DNA from: SG8-30 sp963710135
GTDB lineage: Bacteria > Pseudomonadota > Gammaproteobacteria > Steroidobacterales > Steroidobacteraceae
Assembly (NCBI GenBank): GCA_963710135.1
Contig: CAVPYY010000003.1
Span: forward strand, 62,001 to 126,000
Length of the DNA stretch: 64,000 nt
Direction of reading: 5' to 3'
Part shown: one piece after another, positions 23,137 through 31,937 of the stretch
Position numbering within the stretch: the stretch's first letter is position 1
How the letters are laid out: each line of letters starts with the position of its first letter
The notes under the pieces: model-generated
The model's database searches: none
Told to the model about the DNA's origin: nothing
The model's input: only the letters and a program-made list of their open reading frames with translations
Program-made: the position numbers and the translations under genes

Positions 23137-25239
23137 ATGAGGATTCGTTACGCCGCCGCGACCGTGTTCGCCGCGTTGTTACTAGGGGGTTGTTTCTCTG
23201 ACTCGTCGAGCACCGAGCGCCAGGGCGTGCGGCCCACCGACCCGACGAGTGGCAACGGCGCGCCGCCGGCCGCTGCACCGGGCGTCGGTGTGTTCAAGCC
23301 CCTGTTCGTGCCGCTCGGTGGCGTACTGCCGTTCCCGACCGACCTGTACTTCAGTGGCAGCACGGACGGCACGCTGAACATCCCGGCGACGCCGTTCATT
23401 CCGAACCTGACGTCACTGAACGCGCTCGACGGATTCTCCACCTCGGCGTCGATGACCGCGCGCTTCTCGCGGCCGATCAACGCCGCGACGCTCGGCCCGC
23501 AGACCGTGATCGTGCTCGAGGTCGACACCTCCAATACCACCAAGGCCACGACGGGCGTACGTCGCCCGCTGGTGTACGGCACCGACTACGTCGCGCGCGT
23601 CTCGACCGCGATCGACTCGGGCGGCTCGACGCTCGAGATCGTCCCGCTGAAGCCGCTCACCCCGAGTTCCGCCGCGACCTGCTTCGCGATCGCCGATCCA
23701 GTGGCGCGCGCCACCTGCGTCGGGACCACCCCTGGCGTCGGCTATCTGGTGATACTGACGAACGGCCTGCAGGACACCTCCGGCAACGCCGCGACGCCCG
23801 ACAGCGACTACCAGCGCATCAAGGGCGCGCTGCCGACCTGCGCGTCGCTCACCGGCACGCTCAACCTCATCTGCCAGCTCACCGGCGCGCACCTGCAGAT
23901 CGCCGGCGCGGTAGGCGTGCCGGCTGCGAACGTCGTGCTGACGTTCTCGTTCACCACCCAGGCCGCGCGCGACACGCTCGCCATCGTAGATGCGACGACG
24001 GTGCCGCGGGGCATCGCCGCACAGCCGCTCGGTATCAACCTCTCGGCGCTGAACGCCGCGCTGCCGCCGATCGCCGACGTGTACGCCGGGACCGTGACCA
24101 TCGCCTACTACGCCGACCGCAACGCGCCGACCACTGGCCGCTGGGAAGGCGCGCCGTTCACCGCAGTCGCGGGCGCCACGCCGACGACCCACCTGACCCG
24201 GTTCAACCCCGTGCCGGTCGTCAAGTCGGTACTCAACATCCCGCTGTTCGTGACCGTACCGAACGCCGCTTCGGGCCGCACCAAGCCGACCGGCGGCTGG
24301 CCGGTCGTGATCTTCCAGCATGGCCTGCAGGGCAACCGCACCCAGGCGGCCGCGATTGCCGCGACCTACGCCGCGCAGGGTTTCGTGGTGGCGGCGATCG
24401 ACATCCCGCTGCATGGCATCACGGATCCGAACAGCCCGTTCTACCAGGCGGGTAACGAGCGGACGTTCGACCTCGACATCATCAACAACGCGACCGGGGC
24501 GCCGGGCGCTGACGGCATCATCGATCCGTCGGGCGCGCAGATCATCAACCTGACCAGCCCGCTGACCAGCCGCGACAGCCTGCGCCAGGCGGCGGCCGAC
24601 CTGATCGCGCTGTCCCGCTCGCTGCCGGCGCTCGACCTCAACGCCGACACGGTGCCCGACATCGACGGCAGCAACATCCACTACGCCGGCATTTCGCTGG
24701 GCGGCATCGTCGGCACGGTGTTCAACGCCCAGCTCGGCGCCGGAACCCGCAGCGCTTATCTGAACGTGCCCGGCGGCACGATCTCGCAGCTGCTGCGCGA
24801 CTCGCCGGCGCTGCGCAATACCGTCAACGCGGGGCTCAGCGCAGCCGGCGTCCCGACGGGAACGGTGCTGTACGACCAGTTCCTGCGCGACGTGCAGACG
24901 GTTATCGACTCGGGCGATCCGATCAACTACGTCGCCAACGCTGCGGCCCTGCGCCCGGTGCTGCTGACGCAGGTGTTCAACGACGTGGTGGTGCCGAACA
25001 GCGCGACCCAGCGCCTGGTCGTCGCCGCGGCGCCGACCAAGGCGAGCGCGGCCGGCCTCACGCCGGTCGGCCCCGGCAACAGCCGCTGGGTGCACTTCCT
25101 CAGCGGGTCGCACGGCTCGCTGCTCGATCCAACGGCGAGCCTAGCCGTCACCACGGAGATGCAGACCCACGCGGCGTCCCTCGCCGCCTCCGGCGGCGCG
25201 GCGTTCCAGATCGTCAACTCGCCGCTGCTCGAGCCGTAA
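23137..25239 (+). CDS. Large lipase-like surface lipoprotein (VolA / Pla-1/cef family)
   Basis: Probable outer-membrane or secreted lipase/phospholipase. The signal peptide MRIRYAAATVFAALLLGGC has lipobox LGGC (Cys19), followed by a Ser/Thr/Pro/Gly-rich linker. An N-terminal domain (PFPTDLYFSG onward; residues about 60-330) resembles the virulence-factor lipase N-terminal domain. The alpha/beta hydrolase part has WPVVIFQHGLQGNRTQA (oxyanion strand) and nucleophile elbow YAGISLGGIVG, with the likely His in HFLSGSHGSLLDP near the end. 700 residues is typical of VolA-like lysophospholipases. GGAG lies about ten bases before the ATG. A strong terminator follows, so it is probably monocistronic. 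Confidence 0.8.
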   Translation: MRIRYAAATVFAALLLGGCFSDSSSTERQGVRPTDPTSGNGAPPAAAPGVGVFKPLFVPLGGVLPFPTDLYFSGSTDGTLNIPATPFIPNLTSLNALDGFSTSASMTARFSRPINAATLGPQTVIVLEVDTSNTTKATTGVRRPLVYGTDYVARVSTAIDSGGSTLEIVPLKPLTPSSAATCFAIADPVARATCVGTTPGVGYLVILTNGLQDTSGNAATPDSDYQRIKGALPTCASLTGTLNLICQLTGAHLQIAGAVGVPAANVVLTFSFTTQAARDTLAIVDATTVPRGIAAQPLGINLSALNAALPPIADVYAGTVTIAYYADRNAPTTGRWEGAPFTAVAGATPTTHLTRFNPVPVVKSVLNIPLFVTVPNAASGRTKPTGGWPVVIFQHGLQGNRTQAAAIAATYAAQGFVVAAIDIPLHGITDPNSPFYQAGNERTFDLDIINNATGAPGADGIIDPSGAQIINLTSPLTSRDSLRQAAADLIALSRSLPALDLNADTVPDIDGSNIHYAGISLGGIVGTVFNAQLGAGTRSAYLNVPGGTISQLLRDSPALRNTVNAGLSAAGVPTGTVLYDQFLRDVQTVIDSGDPINYVANAAALRPVLLTQVFNDVVVPNSATQRLVVAAAPTKASAAGLTPVGPGNSRWVHFLSGSHGSLLDPTASLAVTTEMQTHAASLAASGGAAFQIVNSPLLEP

Positions 25240-25257
25240 CCCGGCTTTGCGCAGAGC

Positions 25258-25292
25258 ACGACAAGGGCCGCTGATGCGGCCCTTGTCGTTTT
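25258..25292 (+). terminator. Intrinsic terminator after the lipase-like gene
   Basis: A perfect 14-bp stem ACGACAAGGGCCGC / GCGGCCCTTGTCGT with loop TGAT is followed by four T. It ends the transcript of the preceding lipoprotein gene. Confidence 0.9.
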
Positions 25293-25394
25293 CGGGCGGC
25301 CGGCGAGGCTGTCGCACCCGCCGGGCTCGGTACTCCGGTGGCCCGCCCGCATAGTCGGGACCATAACGCAGGGTGCCGGGACGCGTGCCACGAC

Positions 25395-25729
25395 GGGGAC
25401 AGTCCCCAAGTCAGTGCCGCATCGGGGGGACAGTCCCCTGCGGGGACAGTCCCCGCGGGTCGAGGACGACTGTAGGCCTCTTGCGAGCGACTTTGGCTCG
25501 GCGGAGCGAGCAAGAGGCTCTACAGGAGTAGAGAGACCCGCGCAGTCGCGGCCGTTCCGCGGAATGCCGTAATGGGTGCCACGACGGGGACAGTCCCCTG
25601 CGGGGACAGTGCGGGTGCCACGACGAGGCAACAGGAGGGGACAGGCACCGCTCGAACGGTGATGCCGCAATGAGAGCACCGTGCCTGCGGTGCCTGTCCC
25701 CACGCGGTGCCTCAACGGGGACAGTCCCC
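25395..25729. repeat. Cluster of GGGGACAGTCCCC palindromes
   Basis: Five perfect copies of the 13-base palindrome start at 25395, 25426, 25442, 25586 and 25717. A related inverted pair, GGGGACAGGCACC (25637-25649) and GGTGCCTGTCCCC (25689-25701), lies between the last two. GTGCCACGACG precedes two of the copies. The stretch 25293-25756 holds no supported gene; it looks like a REP/REPIN-type intergenic cluster. Confidence 0.8.
25454..25542. repeat. 89-base nested inverted-repeat element
   Basis: Outer arms CGCGGGTC (25454-25461) and GACCCGCG (25535-25542) enclose a second pair, CTGTAGGCCTCTTGC (25470-25484) and GCAAGAGGCTCTACAG (25510-25525, one extra base). The core could fold as one long stem-loop. 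It sits between copies 3 and 4 of the GGGGACAGTCCCC palindrome. It could be a MITE-like element or a structured RNA. Confidence 0.6.
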
Positions 25730-25756
25730 GGGTTAGTGCCTGTACAATCCCGGCCC

Positions 25757-26728
25757 ATGTTCGGCTCCCGCAAACCCACCGAGGACACGGCCGCCAGCGC
25801 GGCGAGCGGCGGCTTCTTCGCGCGCCTGCGCGCCAAGGTGAATCGCGGCGGGTCGTGGGTCGCCGACCTGCTGCCCGGGCGCAAGATCGACGATGAGCTG
25901 CTCGAGGAGCTCGAGACGCGCCTGCTCGCCGCGGACGTCGGGGTCGAGGTCACCACGGAAGTCCTCGGCGACCTGCACCGCAAGGTCGCGCGCAAGGAGC
26001 TGGCCGACGCGGACGCCCTGGTGCGCGCCCTGCGCGAGTCACTGCTCGCCATCCTGCGACCCGTGCAGCAGCCCTTCGCGGTCGACCGCGAGCGCCGCCC
26101 CTACGTCGTGCTCGTCGTGGGTGTGAACGGCTCGGGCAAGACGACCACCATCGGCAAGCTGGCGCGACGCCTGAAGCTCGAGGGCCACAAGGTCCTGCTC
26201 GCCGCGGGGGACACCTTCCGCGCCGCGGCGGTGGAGCAGTTGAAGGTCTGGGCCGAGCGCAACGACGTGCCGGTGATCGCGCAGGGCACCGGGGCCGATC
26301 CGGCGGCGGTGATCTTCGACGCGTTGCAGGCGGCGCAGTCGCGCGGTACCGACGTGCTGATCGCCGACACGGCGGGCCGCCTGCACACCCAGTCGCACCT
26401 GATGGACGAGCTCAAGAAAGTCACGCGGGTCATCAAGCGTCTCGATGCCGAGGCGCCGCACGAAGTGCTGCTGGTGCTCGACGCCGGCCTCGGCCAGAAC
26501 GCCATCCGCCAGGCCGAGCAGTTCCAGGCCGCGGTCGGCGTGACCGGGCTCGTGATCACCAAGCTCGACGGCACCGCCAAGGGCGGCGTGGTCATCGCCA
26601 TCGCGCGACGCTTCGGACTGCCCATCCGCTTCGTGGGTGTCGGCGAGCAGGCCGAGGACTTCGGCTCCTTCGACGCGGAGGCGTTCGTCGATGGCCTGCT
26701 GCGCGTGCCGGAACGGAACCACGCATGA
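25757..26728 (+). CDS. ftsY: Signal recognition particle receptor FtsY
   Basis: Membrane-associated GTPase that receives ribosome-SRP complexes for co-translational insertion. NG domain only: N domain (LLPGRKIDDELLEELETRLL, residues about 35-115), then G1 GVNGSGKTTTIGKLA, DTFRAAAVEQL, G3 DTAGR, and G4 TKLDGTAKGG, with GVGEQAEDF at the end. The acidic A domain of E. coli FtsY is almost absent (323 residues in all). One oddity: the usual DASTGQNA/DAGTGQNA reads DAGLGQNA. No Shine-Dalgarno precedes the ATG; TACAAT lies nine bases upstream. First gene of ftsY-ftsE-ftsX, overlapping ftsE by ATGA. Confidence 0.95.
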   Translation: MFGSRKPTEDTAASAASGGFFARLRAKVNRGGSWVADLLPGRKIDDELLEELETRLLAADVGVEVTTEVLGDLHRKVARKELADADALVRALRESLLAILRPVQQPFAVDRERRPYVVLVVGVNGSGKTTTIGKLARRLKLEGHKVLLAAGDTFRAAAVEQLKVWAERNDVPVIAQGTGADPAAVIFDALQAAQSRGTDVLIADTAGRLHTQSHLMDELKKVTRVIKRLDAEAPHEVLLVLDAGLGQNAIRQAEQFQAAVGVTGLVITKLDGTAKGGVVIAIARRFGLPIRFVGVGEQAEDFGSFDAEAFVDGLLRVPERNHA

Positions 26729-27396
26729 TCGGCTTCCAGTCTGTCTACAAGCGCTATCCGAACGGCCGCGAGGCGGTGTCGGACATGAGCTTCGATCTCG
26801 GCAGCGGCGAGATGGCGTTCCTGACGGGTCACTCGGGCGCGGGCAAGAGCACGGTGCTCAAGCTGGTGGCGCTGCTGGAGCGTCCGTCGCGCGGCCAGGT
26901 GCTGGTGAACGGGCAAGACACGGCTAAGGTCCGCAGTCGCGCCATCCCCGGTTTTCGGCGGCTGGTGGGCGTGGTGTTCCAGGACCACAAGCTGCTGGCG
27001 GACCGCCCCGTCTACGACAACGTGGCGCTGCCGCTGGCCATCGCCGGCGTGCCGCGCCGCGAGATGGACAAGCGCGTGCGCGCCTCGCTCGACCAGGTCG
27101 GCCTGCTGGGACGCGAGACCGGCTTTCCGCTCGAGCTGTCGGCCGGTGAGCAGCAACGCGTGGGCATCGCGCGCGCCATCGTCAGCAAGCCGCCGGTGCT
27201 GATCGCCGATGAACCGACCGGCAACCTGGACCCGGACCTGGCGCTCGAGGTCATGAACCTGTTCCGGCGGCTGAACCAGGTCGGCGTGACCGTGCTGATC
27301 GCCACCCACGACGTGCAGCTCATCGACCACTTCCGTGAGCGCCGCATCCACATCGAGAACGGCCGCATCGCCGGGACACCCGATGTCGCAGCCTGA
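26725..27396 (+). CDS. ftsE: Cell division ATP-binding protein FtsE
   Basis: ATPase of the FtsEX complex that activates septal peptidoglycan hydrolases. Walker A GHSGAGKST, Q-loop VFQDHKLL, ABC signature LSAGEQQRVG, Walker B VLIADEPTGNLD, H-loop ATHD. 223 residues is normal. The ATG overlaps the ftsY TGA, and the 3' end overlaps ftsX by 14 bases. Confidence 0.95.
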   Translation: MIGFQSVYKRYPNGREAVSDMSFDLGSGEMAFLTGHSGAGKSTVLKLVALLERPSRGQVLVNGQDTAKVRSRAIPGFRRLVGVVFQDHKLLADRPVYDNVALPLAIAGVPRREMDKRVRASLDQVGLLGRETGFPLELSAGEQQRVGIARAIVSKPPVLIADEPTGNLDPDLALEVMNLFRRLNQVGVTVLIATHDVQLIDHFRERRIHIENGRIAGTPDVAA

Positions 27397-28360
27397 GGAC
27401 TACCGCCCACAGCGTCCCGCATCGCGCGGGCCGATTGCCGCGACGTCCACCTGGCTCGAGCGGCATGCGCAGACTTTCGTCGCGTCGCTGGGACGCCTGG
27501 TGCGCCAGCCGTTCGCCACGGTGTTGACCGTGGGCGTGATCGGCGTGGCGCTGGCGCTGCCCACCTGCCTGCAGCTCATCGTGAGCAACGCGCGTGTCGT
27601 CACCGCCGGGCTCGAGAACACCGTGCAGCTGTCGGTATACCTGCGCCAGCCGATGACGGCGGAGCAGGCGCGCAAGGTGGCGCTGGGCATCGACGCGCGG
27701 CAGGACGTCGCCGAGGTCACGCTGATCACGCCCGAGGAAGGGCTGGCGGAGTTTCGCGAGCTGTCGGGCTTCGGCGAGGCGCTCGACGCGCTCGACGAGA
27801 ATCCCCTGCCGTATGCGATCACCGTCAGGCCGGCGCCGCGTTTCGATTCGCCGGAAGCCGTCGACACCCTCACCGGCGAGCTCAAGACCTTGCAGGAGGT
27901 CGACCTGGTGCAGGTCGACACCGAGTGGGTGCGGCGGCTCGCGGCCATACTCGACGCGTTGCGTGAGGCCGTCGCCATGGCGGCGCTGTTGCTCGGCGCC
28001 GGCGTCGTGGCCATCGTCGGCAACACCATCCGGCTCGACATCAACGGCAGGCGCGACGAGATCGAGGTCATCAAGCTGGTCGGCGGCAGCGACGCCTTCG
28101 TGCGGCGGCCGTTTCTCTACGGCGGCGTGTGGTACGGGCTCGGTGGCGGACTGCTGGCGTGGCTGCTGGTGTCGGTGATCGTCGCCATGCTGCAGGGGCC
28201 GGTCGAACGGGTGGCCGCCCTGTATGCGTCCGGCTTCCAGCTGCATGGGCTCGACGCCCAGGGCGCGCTGATCCTGGTCGGCGGGGCCACCCTGCTCGGC
28301 TGGGTCGGTTCCTGGATCACCGCCGGCTACCACCTCGCCCGCATCGAGCCAAGGGCCTAA
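27383..28360 (+). CDS. ftsX: Cell division protein FtsX
   Basis: Membrane partner of FtsE. It has a cytoplasmic N-terminal region, one TM (TVLTVGVIGVALALPTCLQL), a periplasmic loop (about residues 60-200, including NTVQLSVYLRQPMTAEQARK), and three C-terminal TMs (AVAMAALLLGAGVVAIVGNT, LGGGLLAWLLVSVIVAMLQG, ILVGGATLLGWVGSWI). LDINGRRDEIEVIKLVGGSDAFVRRPFLY is the conserved FtsX cytoplasmic loop. I chose the ATG at 27383 (MSQPEDYRP); 325 residues. Confidence 0.93.
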   Translation: MSQPEDYRPQRPASRGPIAATSTWLERHAQTFVASLGRLVRQPFATVLTVGVIGVALALPTCLQLIVSNARVVTAGLENTVQLSVYLRQPMTAEQARKVALGIDARQDVAEVTLITPEEGLAEFRELSGFGEALDALDENPLPYAITVRPAPRFDSPEAVDTLTGELKTLQEVDLVQVDTEWVRRLAAILDALREAVAMAALLLGAGVVAIVGNTIRLDINGRRDEIEVIKLVGGSDAFVRRPFLYGGVWYGLGGGLLAWLLVSVIVAMLQGPVERVAALYASGFQLHGLDAQGALILVGGATLLGWVGSWITAGYHLARIEPRA

Positions 28361-28403
28361 CTGCTTGTTTTATTGGGTCTTCCCGGCGGAACTTCCGGGC
28401 ACA

Positions 28404-28430
28404 TTAGCACTCCAATTTGCCGAGTGCTAA
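28404..28430 (+). promoter_or_regulatory. CIRCE element (HrcA operator) upstream of rpoH
   Basis: Exact TTAGCACTC-N9-GAGTGCTAA, arms at 28404-28412 and 28422-28430, 82 bases before the rpoH start. This is the full consensus for the operator of the HrcA heat-shock repressor. The spacer is CAATTTGCC. I cannot place a confident -35/-10 pair around it. Confidence 0.92.
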
Positions 28431-28440
28431 GGTATGGCAG

Positions 28441-28476
28441 CGGCCGCCATATGGCGGTCCGCCCTTGTGGAGGACC
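28441..28476 (+). promoter_or_regulatory. Possible mRNA structure over the rpoH ribosome-binding site
   Basis: GCGGCCGCCAT/ATGGCGGTCCGC (28439-28461) can form a long near-perfect stem, and GGTCC (28456-28460) is complementary to GGACC (28472-28476), which overlaps the Shine-Dalgarno GGAGGA (28469-28474). The two pairings compete. E. coli rpoH mRNA is a known thermosensor; here a thermosensor is only inferred. Confidence 0.45.
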
Positions 28477-28485
28477 CTTTCGAAC

Positions 28486-29382
<897 letters not shown>

Positions 29383-29404
29383 CACCACTCTGACCCCTTC
29401 GACT

Positions 29405-30730
29405 CTATCCCAGTACCTGCAGTTGCTCCGCCCTGGCCTCGGCCAGGGCGGCTTCGCGTACGGCTTCGGTAACCGCGGCGTGCACATTGCGATCCAGCGC
29501 GTCCGGCACCAGGTCGTCGCCGCTCGCCAGCGCGGCGATACGGTGCGCCGCGGCCAGCAGCATCGCGTCGGTGAACCGCGGCGCGCGCGCCTCCAGCGCC
29601 CCCTTGAACAACCCCGGGAAGCCGAGCACGTTGTTGATGCCCTTGCCGTCGGCGGCAAAGGCCGCGCCGTGGCGCAGCGCGACGACCGGCTCGATCTCCG
29701 GGTCGGGATTCGACAGCGCCAGGATGATCTGCCCGGCGCGAACCATGTCGGGCCGGATCAGGCCGCGCACGCCGGTGGTCGTGATCACCACGTCGCAGGT
29801 CGCCATGATGTCCTCCAGCGTGGACGGCTCACCGCCGAGCGCCACCAGCCGCTCGAGCGCCGCGGGATTGCGGTCGGCTCCCTTGATGCGCGCCGCGCCA
29901 TGGCACTTCAGCAGGCGCACGATGCCGATGCCGGCCGCGCCCAGGCCGACCTGCCCGATGACGCAGTCGTCGACCTGCCGACCCACCCTGCGGGCGGCAT
30001 TGTGTAGCGCGGCCAGCGCCACCACCGCGGTGCCGTGCTGGTCGTCGTGCAGCACCGGCATGTCGAGCCGCTGCCTGAGCTGGCTCTCGATCTCGAAGCA
30101 GGCCGGCGCCGCAAAGTCCTCGAGCTGAATCGCGCCGAACGATCCGGCGATCGCGCAGATGATCTCCACGCAGCGTCCGGGATCCTTTTCGTCGAGCAGG
30201 ATCGGCACGGCGTTGATGTCGGCCAGACCTGCAAACAACGCCGCCTTGCCTTCCATGACCGGCAGGCCGGCCAATGCGCCGATGTCGCCGAGTCCGAGCA
30301 CCGCGGTCCCGTTGGTGACGACCGCGACCGTGTGCCCGCGACTGGTGAAGTGCCAGGCTTTCTCCGGATCGTCGCGAATGGCGAGGCACACGCGCGCCAC
30401 GCCCGGGGTATAGACGTCGCGCAGCACCTGCTGGGTGTTGATTGGTATCGAGGGCTGCATGCGCAGCTTGCCGCCGCGGTGCCGGTCGAACACCCGGTCC
30501 GACTTGCCGACGAAGCGGGCGGTCGGCAATTCGTCGATCCGCGCATACAGGCCGCGGTCCGTTTCCTCGTCCATCTCCAGCGTGATTTCCCACAGCGTGC
30601 GCCCCTGCTCACGCCGCACCGCGTTGAGATGGTCGATGATCAGCCCCGCGCCGGCGATCACCTGCAGCACGGCCGCCAGGCTGCCGGGCTGATGAACCGT
30701 CTCGACCATCAGTATCTCGGGTATCTTCAT
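29405..30730 (-). CDS. NAD(P)-dependent malic enzyme with N-terminal ACT domain
   Basis: Oxidative decarboxylation of malate to pyruvate. An N-terminal ACT-like region (MKIPEILMVETVHQPGSLAA, residues 1 to about 80) precedes the malic domain: YTPGVARVCLAI, TNGTAVLGLGDIGALAGLPV, VMEGKAALFAGLADINAVPI and HDDQHGTAVV (metal site). The NAD domain has GQVGLGAAGIGIVRLLK. ALSNPDPEIEP and DGKGINNVLGFPGLFKGAL are also diagnostic. 441 residues; no phosphotransacetylase tail, so it is not MaeB-type. Start at 30730; ATG overlaps the deacetylase-like gene's stop (ATGA). Confidence 0.88.
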   Translation of the reverse strand: MKIPEILMVETVHQPGSLAAVLQVIAGAGLIIDHLNAVRREQGRTLWEITLEMDEETDRGLYARIDELPTARFVGKSDRVFDRHRGGKLRMQPSIPINTQQVLRDVYTPGVARVCLAIRDDPEKAWHFTSRGHTVAVVTNGTAVLGLGDIGALAGLPVMEGKAALFAGLADINAVPILLDEKDPGRCVEIICAIAGSFGAIQLEDFAAPACFEIESQLRQRLDMPVLHDDQHGTAVVALAALHNAARRVGRQVDDCVIGQVGLGAAGIGIVRLLKCHGAARIKGADRNPAALERLVALGGEPSTLEDIMATCDVVITTTGVRGLIRPDMVRAGQIILALSNPDPEIEPVVALRHGAAFAADGKGINNVLGFPGLFKGALEARAPRFTDAMLLAAAHRIAALASGDDLVPDALDRNVHAAVTEAVREAALAEARAEQLQVLG

Positions 30731-31671
30731 CGCGCTATACCGCCCCGCTGCTGTAATTGGCCCGGCCAAAGCGCACAGGCTTCCCTGAAAGTAATGGCAT
30801 GCAATTCCGCCGTGCGCTCAGCCGTCGCCGCGTAGCCACCGGCCAGCAACACGCACGCCGGCAGGCCACGGGAACGCAAGGCCGACAGCACCAGGTGATC
30901 CCGCGCGCGCAGCCCCGACTCGGACAGCGACAGCTTGCCGTAGCGGTCGCCTGCGGCAGGATCGACGCCAGCCAGGTAGAAAGCCACGTCGGCAGCGGCA
31001 TCCGCCAGCACCTGCGGCAGATGCCGGGCCAACGTCTCGAGATAGCGGTCGTCGTCCGCGCCGTCGGGCAGGCCCACGTCGAGCGACGAGCGCATCTTCT
31101 GCAACGGATAGTTGCGTTCACCGTGCATCGAGAACGTGTAGACGCTGTCGTCGGATTCGAAGATCACCGCCGTGCCATTGCCCTGGTGCACGTCGAGGTC
31201 GATGACCAGCGCACGTCCGATACTGCGCGCCGCCTGCAGGTCGCGGATGGCGATGGCCACGTCATTCAGTACGCAGAAGCCCTCGCCGCGGTCGGCGAAG
31301 GCATGGTGCGTGCCGCCGGCCAGGTTGCCGGCGACACCATCCGTGAGCGCGGCCCGCGCCGCGAGCAGCGTCCCCTGCGACGCAAGGCGGGAACGCCGCC
31401 ACAGGCGGGCCGACCACGGCACGCCGAGACGGCGCACCTCCGTGGCCGACAGCGTGCCGGTCGCGAGCTTTTCCAGGTACTCCGCCGTGTGGACCCGCCC
31501 GAGCACCTCGAGCGGAGCCTCCTCCGGCTGCATCACATCGGCCGGCGTGATCAGGCCCTCGGCGAGCAGCAGGCGGTGGACGCCCGGATACTTGCCCATC
31601 GGAAACGGATGGGTCGGCGGCAGCGGGACGAAGTAGTCGGGGTGGTAGCTAACGCGCATCGGCAGGGTCAT
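30727..31671 (-). CDS. Histone deacetylase / acetoin-utilisation (AcuC-like) family protein
   Basis: Zinc-dependent deacetylase fold. It has GGTHHAFADRGEGFCVLNDV (tandem catalytic His), VIDLDVHQGNGTAVIF (zinc ligands Asp and His), FSMHGERNYP, and AFYLAGVDPAAGDRYGKLSL (third ligand Asp). About 314 residues, the short bacterial type whose substrates may be acetylated proteins, polyamines or other amides. Start could be MTLPMRVSYHP (31671) or the Met four codons on. Operon with malic enzyme by a four-base overlap, an arrangement that suggests a link to central carbon metabolism. Confidence 0.85.
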   Translation of the reverse strand: MTLPMRVSYHPDYFVPLPPTHPFPMGKYPGVHRLLLAEGLITPADVMQPEEAPLEVLGRVHTAEYLEKLATGTLSATEVRRLGVPWSARLWRRSRLASQGTLLAARAALTDGVAGNLAGGTHHAFADRGEGFCVLNDVAIAIRDLQAARSIGRALVIDLDVHQGNGTAVIFESDDSVYTFSMHGERNYPLQKMRSSLDVGLPDGADDDRYLETLARHLPQVLADAAADVAFYLAGVDPAAGDRYGKLSLSESGLRARDHLVLSALRSRGLPACVLLAGGYAATAERTAELHAITFREACALWPGQLQQRGGIAR

Positions 31672-31937
31672 CGCGACCCGTCAAGGGAGCAGCCAACAGG
31701 CGGGCGGGGACGATCACCCGCCGTATGGTAGTCAGCCCGGCGTCGGGCCGCCATGCCGCCGGCCCGCGCCAGCGCCCACGGACGCCGCAGGCGCCACGCA
31801 GCACTGCGCCGGCAGGTACCGGTTGCTGATGCGCCCACGGGTCAGACGCGGTAATCTTGGCGGCTGAAAATGGCGAAAAAACCGGCATGCACTCGCTCCG
31901 AGCGCCGGACGCCCAGTAACCCATGGAGGACTCGAAC
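31672..31937. other. Divergent intergenic region before the paired lipoproteins
   Basis: About 266 bases between the deacetylase-like gene (minus) and the first lipoprotein (plus). I see GC-rich imperfect inverted repeats (for example near 31740-31770) but no clear promoter or operator. Confidence 0.35.

Noticed and set aside
25395..25729. CRISPR array
   Set aside because: Repeats are 13 bases, palindromic and irregularly spaced, and there are no cas genes.
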